Below, piece by piece: positions 36,503 through 44,460 of a stretch of DNA of 64,000 nucleotides (positions are counted from its first letter, which is position 1; each line of letters opens with the position of its first letter). A model generated the notes under the pieces. That model did no database searches, had not been told where the DNA came from, and worked only from the letters and a program-made list of their open reading frames with translations. Source of the DNA: an uncultured Acidobacteriota bacterium. GTDB taxonomy: Bacteria > Acidobacteriota > UBA6911 > RPQK01 > JAJDTT01. Both the position numbers and the translations under genes were made by a program. The stretch lies in NCBI GenBank assembly GCA_951812665.1, contig CATOST010000036.1, positions 1 through 64,000 of the forward strand. The letters are read 5' to 3'.

Positions 36503-37591
36503 ATGATTGTCGACACTCACGCTCATGTGTGGCCGCATCCTGGCCGTGATGAACATGGAACCGTCAAGGAGCGGATGCGATTCCAACAGCGGCATATGCT
36601 CTGGCACATGCAGGGAATTCGCCGTCTTTCCGACCAACATCTGGTGAACAGACGAACCTTGCATGATGGTCTGGGAACCGGCCTGACCAACATGTTTGAT
36701 GTGAACTTTCGGCCGGGAGAGCATGGCCGTCTGGTCTGGACCCATGAGGGCGAGGACTACTACGTTCAGTGGATGCCCGCCGCCTTACAGGCATTCGAGG
36801 CGCCGGCCGAGCTGATGATCGCACAGATGGACGAGCTCGGTGTCGACGTCGGCGTCATTTCACGGGCCCACATCTACGGTCGCCTCAATGACCTGGTGGC
36901 GGACGCGATCAATCGGTTTCCCGGCCGCTTCGTGGGCGCAGCCGAGATCGACGAATGGCGGGCCTATGAAGACAGCCAGATCGCGGAACTGACCCGATGC
37001 GTGGAAAGCCTCGGTATGCGGGCTCTGTATTTCGACGGCACCGAGTCGTTCTTCGTGGTTGATTACAGAACGTATTACGACCAGCCTGAATTCAGGACGT
37101 TTTGGCACCAGGTCGCCAGGCTGGAGATCCCTGTCCTCTGGCATCTGAGGTGCCGCAACCAACTCAGTCCGGCTGATTTTGCCAATGAGATGCGGATATT
37201 CAGATCATTTGTCGAAGAATGGCCGGACATCAACTTCGTCATCACTCACTGTTTCGAGATGAACCACTTCGAGAACGATCGCCTCAGCAGCCTCGCACTG
37301 GAGACCTGCCGCCTTCCCAATATCCATTTGGAGCTTCTGTTCCCGATCATGAACGGCGGGCGCTGGGAGTACCCGTATCCCCAGGCGCAGAAGATCATCA
37401 AGCAGCTCTATGCTGAGATCGGCGCCGGCAAGATCATGTGGGGATCGGATATGCCGGCAGTCGAGCGCGTTTGCACCTACCGCCAGTCTCTGGACTATCT
37501 GCGCTGCCACTGCGATTTCATCACGCCAAACGATATGGGAAGGATCCTGGGAGGCAACGCGATGAAGTTGTTCGGAATCGACGGGCCCTAA
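36503..37591 (+). CDS. Amidohydrolase-2 family protein
   Basis: 362-residue TIM-barrel metal-dependent hydrolase or decarboxylase of the amidohydrolase_2 (ACMSD-like) family. The metal-binding HxH is at the very N terminus (VDTHAHVW), with further ligand candidates in VITHCFEMNH (about residues 247-256) and the catalytic Asp in WGSDMPA (about 313-319). No signal peptide is visible, so it acts in the cytoplasm. The ATG at 36503 is used; the open frame upstream overlaps the ceramidase-like gene. Tight coupling to that gene suggests processing of its released product, which is inference. Confidence 0.85.
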   Translation: MIVDTHAHVWPHPGRDEHGTVKERMRFQQRHMLWHMQGIRRLSDQHLVNRRTLHDGLGTGLTNMFDVNFRPGEHGRLVWTHEGEDYYVQWMPAALQAFEAPAELMIAQMDELGVDVGVISRAHIYGRLNDLVADAINRFPGRFVGAAEIDEWRAYEDSQIAELTRCVESLGMRALYFDGTESFFVVDYRTYYDQPEFRTFWHQVARLEIPVLWHLRCRNQLSPADFANEMRIFRSFVEEWPDINFVITHCFEMNHFENDRLSSLALETCRLPNIHLELLFPIMNGGRWEYPYPQAQKIIKQLYAEIGAGKIMWGSDMPAVERVCTYRQSLDYLRCHCDFITPNDMGRILGGNAMKLFGIDGP

Positions 37592-37656
37592 ATTGACGTC
37601 GCATCCCGGCCGTCCCAGTGCTCTGCTCTGACCTTGGAATACAATGAAACAACCGA

Positions 37657-38898
37657 TCAAAAAAGTGGGACCGCCTCAATAGGCTCAGTTGAGTTCTCAC
37701 TCGCGGTGTTCCCGATCAGGCCCAGTTCCTCCCATTCCTGAAGCTGGTTTCTTACAGGTTCCACCATTTGCGGATTGCGATTCACCTTCAAGAACTGACG
37801 AAACTCACTGGCGGCCGCGGCAACATCCCCTTTCTTGACCATAATCATACCCAATAGGTAATGAGCGACGGGGTAGTTTGCGGCCTCACTACTCTGCTTT
37901 ACATGACGGATTCTCTCTTCTGCCGAATCGAACTGTCCCAATGAAACACCCGCCACGGCGTTAAAGTAATAAGCTTGTGTCATATCGGGGCTGAGTTCGA
38001 TGACCCGACTCGTGAGTTGGGCCACATCCTCCCACTCCTGTCTTCTCACTTGAATCTTGGCAAGGGTGAGATAGGGAGTGATGTAGGTCGGCTCCTCGGC
38101 CATTGAACGCCGGAATGCCTCGCGGGCTCCGGACCAACTCCTAAGTGCCAGTCGGACTTCCCCCAAGAGATTCCAGGCCTCTGCAAACTGGGGATAAATT
38201 TGCACGGCTCGTTCCAGACTCCGTGCCGCCTTCGAATAATCGGTCTTTTTCTTCTTGAGCTCTTTCACCGCCTTGTCAAAGGCACGTCTGGACTTCTTGG
38301 GCGCTTGCAGAGTGCTCCTGCTGACGACTGTCCCGTAACCGCTCCCGAGACGATATAGAACGATCAGCCCCACGTCCGGATTGTCCAACGACTTGCGGAC
38401 TCCCAGGGAAACGACCTCGGATCGGAATCCCGGCAAATTGGCTTGCAACTCACAGGTCGCCAAGTTCAGCGAATCAAAGCTCAAGGGATGACCACCGCCG
38501 AAGTTCTGTTCCTTGGCGCTGATCTTTCTGGCATTGGAGCCGAAGAGATTGGACGGAGGCGTCGAGACACTGGCGTCCATCGAGGCTGTTGGAACAACCT
38601 GCCTTGAAGTTCCTACTTCGAAACTGAAAGAACCCCCGGCCGAGGTGTAGCTTTGCCGGTACACCGAGCCGTTGCAAACCAGGTCGACGAGAACTTGCTC
38701 GGTCGGCGCCATTCCATCGTCCGTCACGACTTTTCCCTGAATAAAGACCGGCCTTTGGCGGCGGCCCTGATGAACAGGCTGTTCCTCCCTGTGAAACTCG
38801 GGCGGTTTCTTTTTTCCCGGATCTCCCTGTTGTTGGGCCGTTGCAGACGCCACCAGGAAAGAAATCAGACCAACGGCAATAAAGGAGCGTTTGAGCAT
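37657..38898 (-). CDS. Exported TPR protein with carboxypeptidase-regulatory-like domain
   Basis: 413-residue protein with a signal peptide (about 1-22). Residues 50-190 form a beta-rich region like a carboxypeptidase-regulatory or surrogate domain (VFIQGKVVTDDGMAP, SAGGSFSFEVG, ATCELQANLPGFRSE), followed by a linker rich in lysine and TPR repeats over residues 215-385 (PQFAEAWNLLGEVRLALR, PDMTQAYYFNAVAGVSLG). This layout is common in Acidobacteriota envelopes. AAGGAGGG lies six bases before the ATG. It is divergent from the GWxTD gene over 458 bases. No enzymatic motif is seen. Confidence 0.8.
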   Translation of the reverse strand: MLKRSFIAVGLISFLVASATAQQQGDPGKKKPPEFHREEQPVHQGRRQRPVFIQGKVVTDDGMAPTEQVLVDLVCNGSVYRQSYTSAGGSFSFEVGTSRQVVPTASMDASVSTPPSNLFGSNARKISAKEQNFGGGHPLSFDSLNLATCELQANLPGFRSEVVSLGVRKSLDNPDVGLIVLYRLGSGYGTVVSRSTLQAPKKSRRAFDKAVKELKKKKTDYSKAARSLERAVQIYPQFAEAWNLLGEVRLALRSWSGAREAFRRSMAEEPTYITPYLTLAKIQVRRQEWEDVAQLTSRVIELSPDMTQAYYFNAVAGVSLGQFDSAEERIRHVKQSSEAANYPVAHYLLGMIMVKKGDVAAAASEFRQFLKVNRNPQMVEPVRNQLQEWEELGLIGNTASENSTEPIEAVPLF

Positions 38899-39030
38899 CG
38901 AAGACCCTCCTTCGTGAATGTGCTTCAGGAGGCCAAGACCGTACCCTTAGTAGGATACTACTCTTCCTGCCGCCAAGATGAAAAGGAAAAAATCAGAGAA
39001 ACCACGGTGCGAAGAGAGTCAGCTCGAGCG

Positions 39031-39070
39031 GTGTCGCAGAGGCGACACTTTGCCACTGGGGTCACCAGTG
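39031..39070. other. Two adjacent hairpins in a 458-base intergenic region
   Basis: GTGTCGC/GCGACAC (39031-39037 with 39042-39048, loop AGAG, then TTT) is followed by CACTGG/CCAGTG (39054-39059 with 39065-39070). They lie between divergently transcribed genes, so neither is an obvious gene terminator. They could belong to a small RNA or a structured leader. The remainder of 38899-39274 shows no gene. Confidence 0.35.
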
Positions 39071-39274
39071 CCGGCGGCCACCTGAACGGCTACAGGTCTG
39101 GCCGTCGAAAATGTTCAATCCGGGGTAACGGGGCAGTGGCTGCGGGATGGGTTCGGCTTACCGGGCGGTCTGGCTTGCCGGTCATCCTGGAGCTGGGGCC
39201 AACTGAATCGCCAGGTGCGTAATGCTCGGCCGCGGGCTGACAAGGAACCAGCCCTGCGGTCCGAGACCCCACCG

Positions 39275-39324
39275 GGATCGGGCCGGATCGGGCCATTGAC
39301 AACCTGGTGAATAGTGGATAAAAT
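39275..39324 (+). promoter_or_regulatory. Near-consensus sigma-70 promoter with tandem upstream repeats
   Basis: TTGACA (39296-39301), a 17-base spacer and TAAAAT (39319-39324) form a near-consensus promoter 33 bases before the GWxTD gene. Two exact copies of GGATCGGGCC (39275-39284 and 39285-39294) abut the -35 box and look like a tandem regulator site. The leader lacks a visible ribosome binding site. Confidence 0.7.
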
Positions 39325-39356
39325 CAATGGTAGTTAGGCTTTAAGTTGTTTTCCCC

Positions 39357-41003
39357 ATGAGAGTTATCTGTCTGACGGCGTTGCTGGCCTGCTCCCTGCT
39401 GACTCCTGGTTTTTCTGGTGGTCTCGTACCTGTTCAGGGTAAGAAAGAGCAGGAGAGGCAAGCGCGTGAAGAGCGGCAGGACCATTTCGAGCGGTGGCTG
39501 AACGAGGATGTCGTTCACATCCTTCTGGAAGAAGAGAGGACTGTTTTCGAGAAACTGACGACCCCGGAGGAAAAGGAACGATTTATTGAGCAGTTCTGGC
39601 TGCGCCGCGATTCCGACCGGACCACGGCCGAGAATGAATTCAAGGAAGAACATTATCGTCGAATCGCCTATGCAAACGACAATTTCTCCAGCGGCATACC
39701 GGGGTGGAAGGTAGACCGGGGACGTATCTATATCATCCACGGCCCACCCGCTGAAATTGAACGTTATCCGTCGGGGGGAGTCTACCAGCGCCCCTTTTAT
39801 GAAGGGGGAGGCACCACCAGCACCTTCCCATTTGAAATCTGGCGCTACCGCCATATTGAAGGGATTGGAAACGATGTCGAGTTGGAGTTCGTCGATAAAA
39901 GCCTCACCGGCGAATACCGGCTGACCATGGTCCCGGACGAAAAGGACGCTTTTCTGCGCGTCCCCGGATCCGGAAAGACGGTCGCCGAGCAGATGCGGTT
40001 GGCCACCAAGAAGGATCGCCCCTATTTCAGTCCAGGGAATTCGCAGCGCTATCCCTTCATGAACCAGCGCGCCAAGGACAACCCTTTCGTCCGTTATGAG
40101 ACGTACGCGAGGGTGCAGCGGCCCCTGCAGATCAAGTACAAGGATCTGCAGGAGCTGGTCGAAGTCGGTATCTCTTACGAGACGCTTCCGTTAGCGACTC
40201 GTCAGGACTACTTCAGACTGAACCAACAAAAAGTTCTGGTGCCGATCACAGTTCAGGTGGAGAACAAGAACCTGACTTTCAAGCAGGAAGCGGGCGGCTA
40301 CGTTGCAGAGGTGGCCGTCTATGGCCTGGTCACCAGTATCGCCAACCAGGTTGTCGCGGAGTTTGAAAACGACCTGATCATTTCCTACCCGCCGGAAGTC
40401 TTTCAGGAGGCCCTTCAGACCCATTCCCTGTACCAGAAGCATCTTATCCTGGACCCCAGGATGCGTTACAAGATCGATCTGGTGGTCAAGGATCTCAAGA
40501 GCACAAAGGTTGGCGCCGTCCGCCGGGCCATCGTTTTGCCGTCCTTTCCGGAGGAGAAGCTCATCGGCAGTTCGTTGATTCTGTCCCAGTTTATCCGGCC
40601 GCTCGGCGAAATCCCCAAGGACGACCAGATGTTCGTACTGGGAGACGTCTGGATTCATCCCAGCCTGAAAAAGGTATTCGCCAGCGACGGTCGTCTGGGA
40701 GTTTACCTGCAGATCTACAATGCGGCGCTGGATCAGACAGACCAGACGCCCTCACTCGAGATCAGTTACAAGATCTCGTCCCGGAACGGCGAGATCTTTA
40801 CGGAAACTTTGGATCAGAATGGACAATCGATCCAGTTTTATTCCCCCCGGCGAGTGGTGCTGGTCAAAGGGCTGCCTCTGAGACATCTGAAGGCCGGCAG
40901 GTACCGCGTCCAGGTCCTGGTTCAGGACCGCATCAGCGACGAGACGGTCACCGCGGAAGATTCCTTTGTCGTCGTGAAGAGCCCCCGGACCAGACCAGGC
41001 TAA
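39357..41003 (+). CDS. GWxTD domain-containing protein
   Basis: 548-residue exported protein with a signal peptide (about 1-22). The GWxTD-type domain spans about 35-200: HFERWLNEDV, ERFIEQFWLRRD, then GWKVDRGRIYIIHGPP, in which the eponymous threonine is valine. The C-terminal half is beta-rich and probably tail-like immunoglobulin folds. The family is widespread in Acidobacteriota and Bacteroidota; its biochemical role is unknown, though a periplasmic or surface location is likely. It is served by a strong promoter ending about 33 bases upstream but has no clear Shine-Dalgarno sequence. Confidence 0.85.
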   Translation: MRVICLTALLACSLLTPGFSGGLVPVQGKKEQERQAREERQDHFERWLNEDVVHILLEEERTVFEKLTTPEEKERFIEQFWLRRDSDRTTAENEFKEEHYRRIAYANDNFSSGIPGWKVDRGRIYIIHGPPAEIERYPSGGVYQRPFYEGGGTTSTFPFEIWRYRHIEGIGNDVELEFVDKSLTGEYRLTMVPDEKDAFLRVPGSGKTVAEQMRLATKKDRPYFSPGNSQRYPFMNQRAKDNPFVRYETYARVQRPLQIKYKDLQELVEVGISYETLPLATRQDYFRLNQQKVLVPITVQVENKNLTFKQEAGGYVAEVAVYGLVTSIANQVVAEFENDLIISYPPEVFQEALQTHSLYQKHLILDPRMRYKIDLVVKDLKSTKVGAVRRAIVLPSFPEEKLIGSSLILSQFIRPLGEIPKDDQMFVLGDVWIHPSLKKVFASDGRLGVYLQIYNAALDQTDQTPSLEISYKISSRNGEIFTETLDQNGQSIQFYSPRRVVLVKGLPLRHLKAGRYRVQVLVQDRISDETVTAEDSFVVVKSPRTRPG

Positions 41004-41124
41004 TTCGAGAATCGCACCCCGTTCGAACTTTCCAACCTTCGTGATCTCCGGCCCTTGCCGGGAGTTCCGATGTACAATCCGGCGACATGGGTAGAACCGT
41101 TGCGGAAGCGGTCGAGAGGAACCT

Positions 41125-41292
41125 ATGAAGCCGGCTGATAATGACTTTCCAAACGCTCCGGAACCCGAGGAACTGATGAAAGCCGCGGACGAGGCTCGGG
41201 TCCCGCGTTTGAGCCCCATCCTCACATTTCTGATCCTGCAACTGCTGGGTGTCGCGTGGCTCTTCCTCTGGTCGAAAGCCCTCGGTGGGTGA
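41125..41292 (+). CDS. Small single-span membrane protein upstream of a symporter
   Basis: Unannotated 55-residue protein: an acidic, proline-rich N-terminal half (MKPADNDFPNAPEPEELMKA), then one membrane span (about residues 31-50; ILTFLILQLLGVAWLFLW) and a short basic tail. GAGAGGA five bases before the ATG supports translation. Its stop is 27 bases before the symporter start on the same strand. A protein of the same size and layout sits directly before the related symporter at 52.7 kb, so I infer a small accessory subunit. It is shorter than, and not visibly related to, the DUF4212 small subunits of other SSS transporters. Function is not established. Confidence 0.65.
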   Translation: MKPADNDFPNAPEPEELMKAADEARVPRLSPILTFLILQLLGVAWLFLWSKALGG

Positions 41293-41319
41293 CCGAAGAT
41301 CACGCCAGTGGTGACGTAA

Positions 41320-42741
41320 ATGCTTCTCTGGTCACTCGTACTTCTCTACATCGGAGGCCTCATGGTTCTCGGGGCTGTCCTGTCCAGAAGGGTCCGCGGC
41401 GTGGAGGACTTCCTGGTGGCAGGCCGCAGGGCGAACCGGTGGATGATCAGCCTCTCCATTCTGGCCACCTGGGTCGGTGTCGGCACCTTCGTCAGCGGCG
41501 CGGGCGGCGCCTACGACCTCGGTATCTCATTCTATTGGATCCATTTTTCCTATATGGGAGCCACCGCTTGGCTGGGCCTCTATATCATCCCCAAGGTCCG
41601 GCGCACCGGTGTTCTGACGGTGCCGCAACTGATCGACAGGCTCTTCGGCGCCAGGCACAAGCTGGTGACGTTGATACTGGTGTTCATTGGGGACATGGGT
41701 GCGATTGCCGGAACCATTCTTGCCAGCGTGATCCTGGTTTCATTTTTTCTGGGCATTGGATTTGTTCCGGCGCTGCTGATGGTCCTGGGGGTCACGATCA
41801 TCTACGTCTCACTGGGTGGTCAGTGGGCGGTCCTCTGGACCGACTCCATCCAGGCCATCATGCTGATTGCAACGGGCATTTCGATCTTCGTCATCGGAGT
41901 GACAAAGCTGGGTGGCTGGACCGGGTTCGCGGGGCGGCTTCCCCCGGAGATGGTCTCAGTCACCGGGACGCTGGAATTCGGTACGATGGCAGGCTGGGTC
42001 GTCGAGGGAATCGTGATCGCGATGGTCTACCACGCCCTGTTCGTCCGGGGTTTGTCGGCCAGGAGCACCCGGGAGGCACAGCTTGGCTTCTTGTACGGCG
42101 GCATTCTGTGTACCTTCTTTTACATCCTTCCCCACGCTTTGGGCCTCCTGGGAAGGGCCTCCTTTGGACTTGGAACGGAGCCCAACCACGTTTTCTTCCG
42201 TCTCATGTCCGAGGGACTCCCCGTCTTGCTGGTGAGCTTCGTGCTCTCCGGCGCCATCGCCGGTGCCATGTCCACGTTGGACAGCGCCCTCATGTCGGTG
42301 GCCTCCTACCTGACAATCGACCTGTACCAACGCCATATCAAGCCGGCCGCGACCCAGGGTGAGATGGTTACCGCGGCGCGCGTCGCGGTGGCGGGAAGTG
42401 CGATCCTGGGGGGCTTGTTCGCCTATGTCCTGCCCATGACCATCGAAGTCTTCCTGGTGGGCCAGCGAGTTCTGGGTTCGGCGCTTGCTCCCGTCCTGGT
42501 CGGCTTGATGTTCCACAGGCCGCTGCGGCGAATGCCCACGACAGTACTGTCGGCCATGGTCATCGGCGCAGGTGTGACCATTCTATTCACTTGGTTGGGT
42601 CAGCAAAGCGCTGGCGAGATCAGAGGGATCGCCTATGTCTGGCAGTGGCATCCCTGTATCCCCGGGACGGCCGCGACGGTGCTTGCCTTGTTGGTTGGTG
42701 CAAGGATGGAAAGGCGTCCCGGTCAAGGCGGAATTGTCTGA
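41320..42741 (+). CDS. Sodium:solute symporter (SSS family), copy 2
   Basis: 473-residue inner-membrane symporter with about 13 spans. The N-terminal span plus RRVRGVEDFLVAGRRANRW and TWVGVGTFVSGAGGAYDLG are SSS features, and LSGAIAGAMSTLDSALMSVASYLTIDLYQR is the conserved helix 8 region whose Ser residues contribute to Na+ site 2. It follows the 55-residue membrane protein and converges on the amidase gene after 35 bases. It resembles copy 3 more than copy 1. The substrate is unknown; the adjacent amidase makes an amide- or amino-acid-related compound plausible. Confidence 0.9.
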   Translation: MLLWSLVLLYIGGLMVLGAVLSRRVRGVEDFLVAGRRANRWMISLSILATWVGVGTFVSGAGGAYDLGISFYWIHFSYMGATAWLGLYIIPKVRRTGVLTVPQLIDRLFGARHKLVTLILVFIGDMGAIAGTILASVILVSFFLGIGFVPALLMVLGVTIIYVSLGGQWAVLWTDSIQAIMLIATGISIFVIGVTKLGGWTGFAGRLPPEMVSVTGTLEFGTMAGWVVEGIVIAMVYHALFVRGLSARSTREAQLGFLYGGILCTFFYILPHALGLLGRASFGLGTEPNHVFFRLMSEGLPVLLVSFVLSGAIAGAMSTLDSALMSVASYLTIDLYQRHIKPAATQGEMVTAARVAVAGSAILGGLFAYVLPMTIEVFLVGQRVLGSALAPVLVGLMFHRPLRRMPTTVLSAMVIGAGVTILFTWLGQQSAGEIRGIAYVWQWHPCIPGTAATVLALLVGARMERRPGQGGIV

Positions 42742-42776
42742 TCCCGGACCGTCGGGCGCGATATTTCTCCCCGCGC

Positions 42777-44315
42777 TCACGCTTCCTGTCCGCGCTCAAC
42801 TTGAGCAGCCACCCGAAAGAGCAGGCTCTCGCGAAAACGCCGGGCGATGAGCTGCAGGCCTATGGGCAGGCCGTTAGCTCCAAACCCGCAGGGAACCGAC
42901 AAAGCCGGAAAGCCCGTGACGTTCAGAGGGCAGGTGTTGCGGTTCATTTCAATCGAACCCCTTCCTTCCCAGGACCCTGTCCGGCTCGACGGAGTCAACT
43001 TGACGGCCTTCAGGGGAGTGGTGGGAGTGATCAAGACGTCATAGGCTTCAAACAGTTCGTCCAGCTTCTGTGTCATGGCGTGCCTCAGGTTCTGGGCTTT
43101 GGAAAAATAGACGCTGCAATACTCGCGTCTGAGGTATTTCCCCATGACCATCCAGACTTTGAGGAGGTGAGGGAATCCGTCGCTGCCGACTCTGCGAGCC
43201 TTGCCGAAAGCCTCCTGCCAATCCGGGTCGCACAGGCCCCCCCTCCAATAGCCTTCCAGATTCGACTCGACCATGGCCGACAGCGAATGCCCGAGAATCG
43301 ACAACAGAACCGGCCAGGCGTCCGGCCACCAGGGGATGGAGACTTCTTCGACAGAGGCGCCGCGGGCTTGCAGTTTTTCGGATGCTTCCCAAACCGCTTG
43401 GCCGACATCATGCTCGGACTGATCCCATTCCATCGACTCTTTGACGACCCCCAGCCGGAGACCGGAGACATCCTCATGGAGGGCCTTGGTGTAGCTCTCG
43501 ACTTGAATGGGCCCCCGAACCCATTGCGGGTCTCCGGGATCCTCTCCCGCTATGGCTTCCAGAGTCAGCGCCACCTCCTGCACCGACCTGGCCATGGGGC
43601 AGACCTCATCCAGGGTATGGTCAAGATAGGAAAGACCGAAGGCCGGAACCAGTCCATGGGTGGGCTTGATGCCGACGACTCCACACCAGGAGGCCGGGAT
43701 GCGCGCACTGCCTCCCTCGTCGACGCCTAACGCAATATCGACCTCGCCGGCCGCCAGAGCTGCCCCGCTGCCGCCCGAAGAACCGCCGGCGGAGTAATCG
43801 ATGTTGTGGGGGTTGTGGACAGGGCCGAAGTCGCTGGTCTCGTTGGTGCCGCCCATGCCGAAGCTATCCATGTTCAACTTGCCGACAATGGTCGCACCGG
43901 CGTCCAAAAGGCGCTCGGCAACCGTCGCGTCGACGCTGGGTACGTAATCGGCAAGGAGGCGCGAGCCGTTGGTCATGGGAACGCCTGCCACCCTTATGTT
44001 GTCTTTGAGTCCAACAGTTTTTCCGGCCAGCCTCCCCTTGTCCGCACCCTTCACCCGGCATTTTCGGATGAAGACGTTGTAGGGGTCCTCCTCCGGTGAC
44101 GGGCGGTAGCCTCCGTCCCGATCCTGGTATCTGACCTGCAACCCGGGAACAGGCAGATCATCCAGGCGATCCACGTCCACAAGCATTCCATCCATGAGGG
44201 ACCCGAGGTCGACAGCCTCTGGTTCGGACAGGTTGATGTATTCCCTGGCGGCCAGTGATCGTATTTCTTCCACCGAAGGCCTTCTGATTTGTCCGGACGG
44301 TCTCAGACTTGGCAT
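42777..44315 (-). CDS. Amidase signature family enzyme
   Basis: 512-residue amidase of the amidase-signature family, with the complete Ser-cisSer-Lys triad: Lys104 (VGLKDN), Ser179 (AGGSSGGSGAALAAG) and nucleophile Ser203 (EGGSARIPAS). The 75- and 24-residue spacings match the family. It cleaves C-N bonds of amides in the cytoplasm. Because the GatA signature is generic and no gatB/gatC is adjacent, a stand-alone amidase is preferred over GatA. The start at 44315 has GAGGA seven bases upstream; earlier in-frame starts lack one. It converges with the symporter. Confidence 0.88.
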   Translation of the reverse strand: MPSLRPSGQIRRPSVEEIRSLAAREYINLSEPEAVDLGSLMDGMLVDVDRLDDLPVPGLQVRYQDRDGGYRPSPEEDPYNVFIRKCRVKGADKGRLAGKTVGLKDNIRVAGVPMTNGSRLLADYVPSVDATVAERLLDAGATIVGKLNMDSFGMGGTNETSDFGPVHNPHNIDYSAGGSSGGSGAALAAGEVDIALGVDEGGSARIPASWCGVVGIKPTHGLVPAFGLSYLDHTLDEVCPMARSVQEVALTLEAIAGEDPGDPQWVRGPIQVESYTKALHEDVSGLRLGVVKESMEWDQSEHDVGQAVWEASEKLQARGASVEEVSIPWWPDAWPVLLSILGHSLSAMVESNLEGYWRGGLCDPDWQEAFGKARRVGSDGFPHLLKVWMVMGKYLRREYCSVYFSKAQNLRHAMTQKLDELFEAYDVLITPTTPLKAVKLTPSSRTGSWEGRGSIEMNRNTCPLNVTGFPALSVPCGFGANGLPIGLQLIARRFRESLLFRVAAQVERGQEA

Positions 44316-44460
44316 AAAACGATCCTCTTGCATCCTTCTTGAGTGTGGGAGGGCCTTCCATGGCTCGATCGTGGAGTTTCCCAATGGGGGAGGACTCTCC
44401 CTGGTGCGAACAGAATCGCGGCGTGGAGGCTGCTCCTGAACCGTGCTTTCAGTCGGGGGA

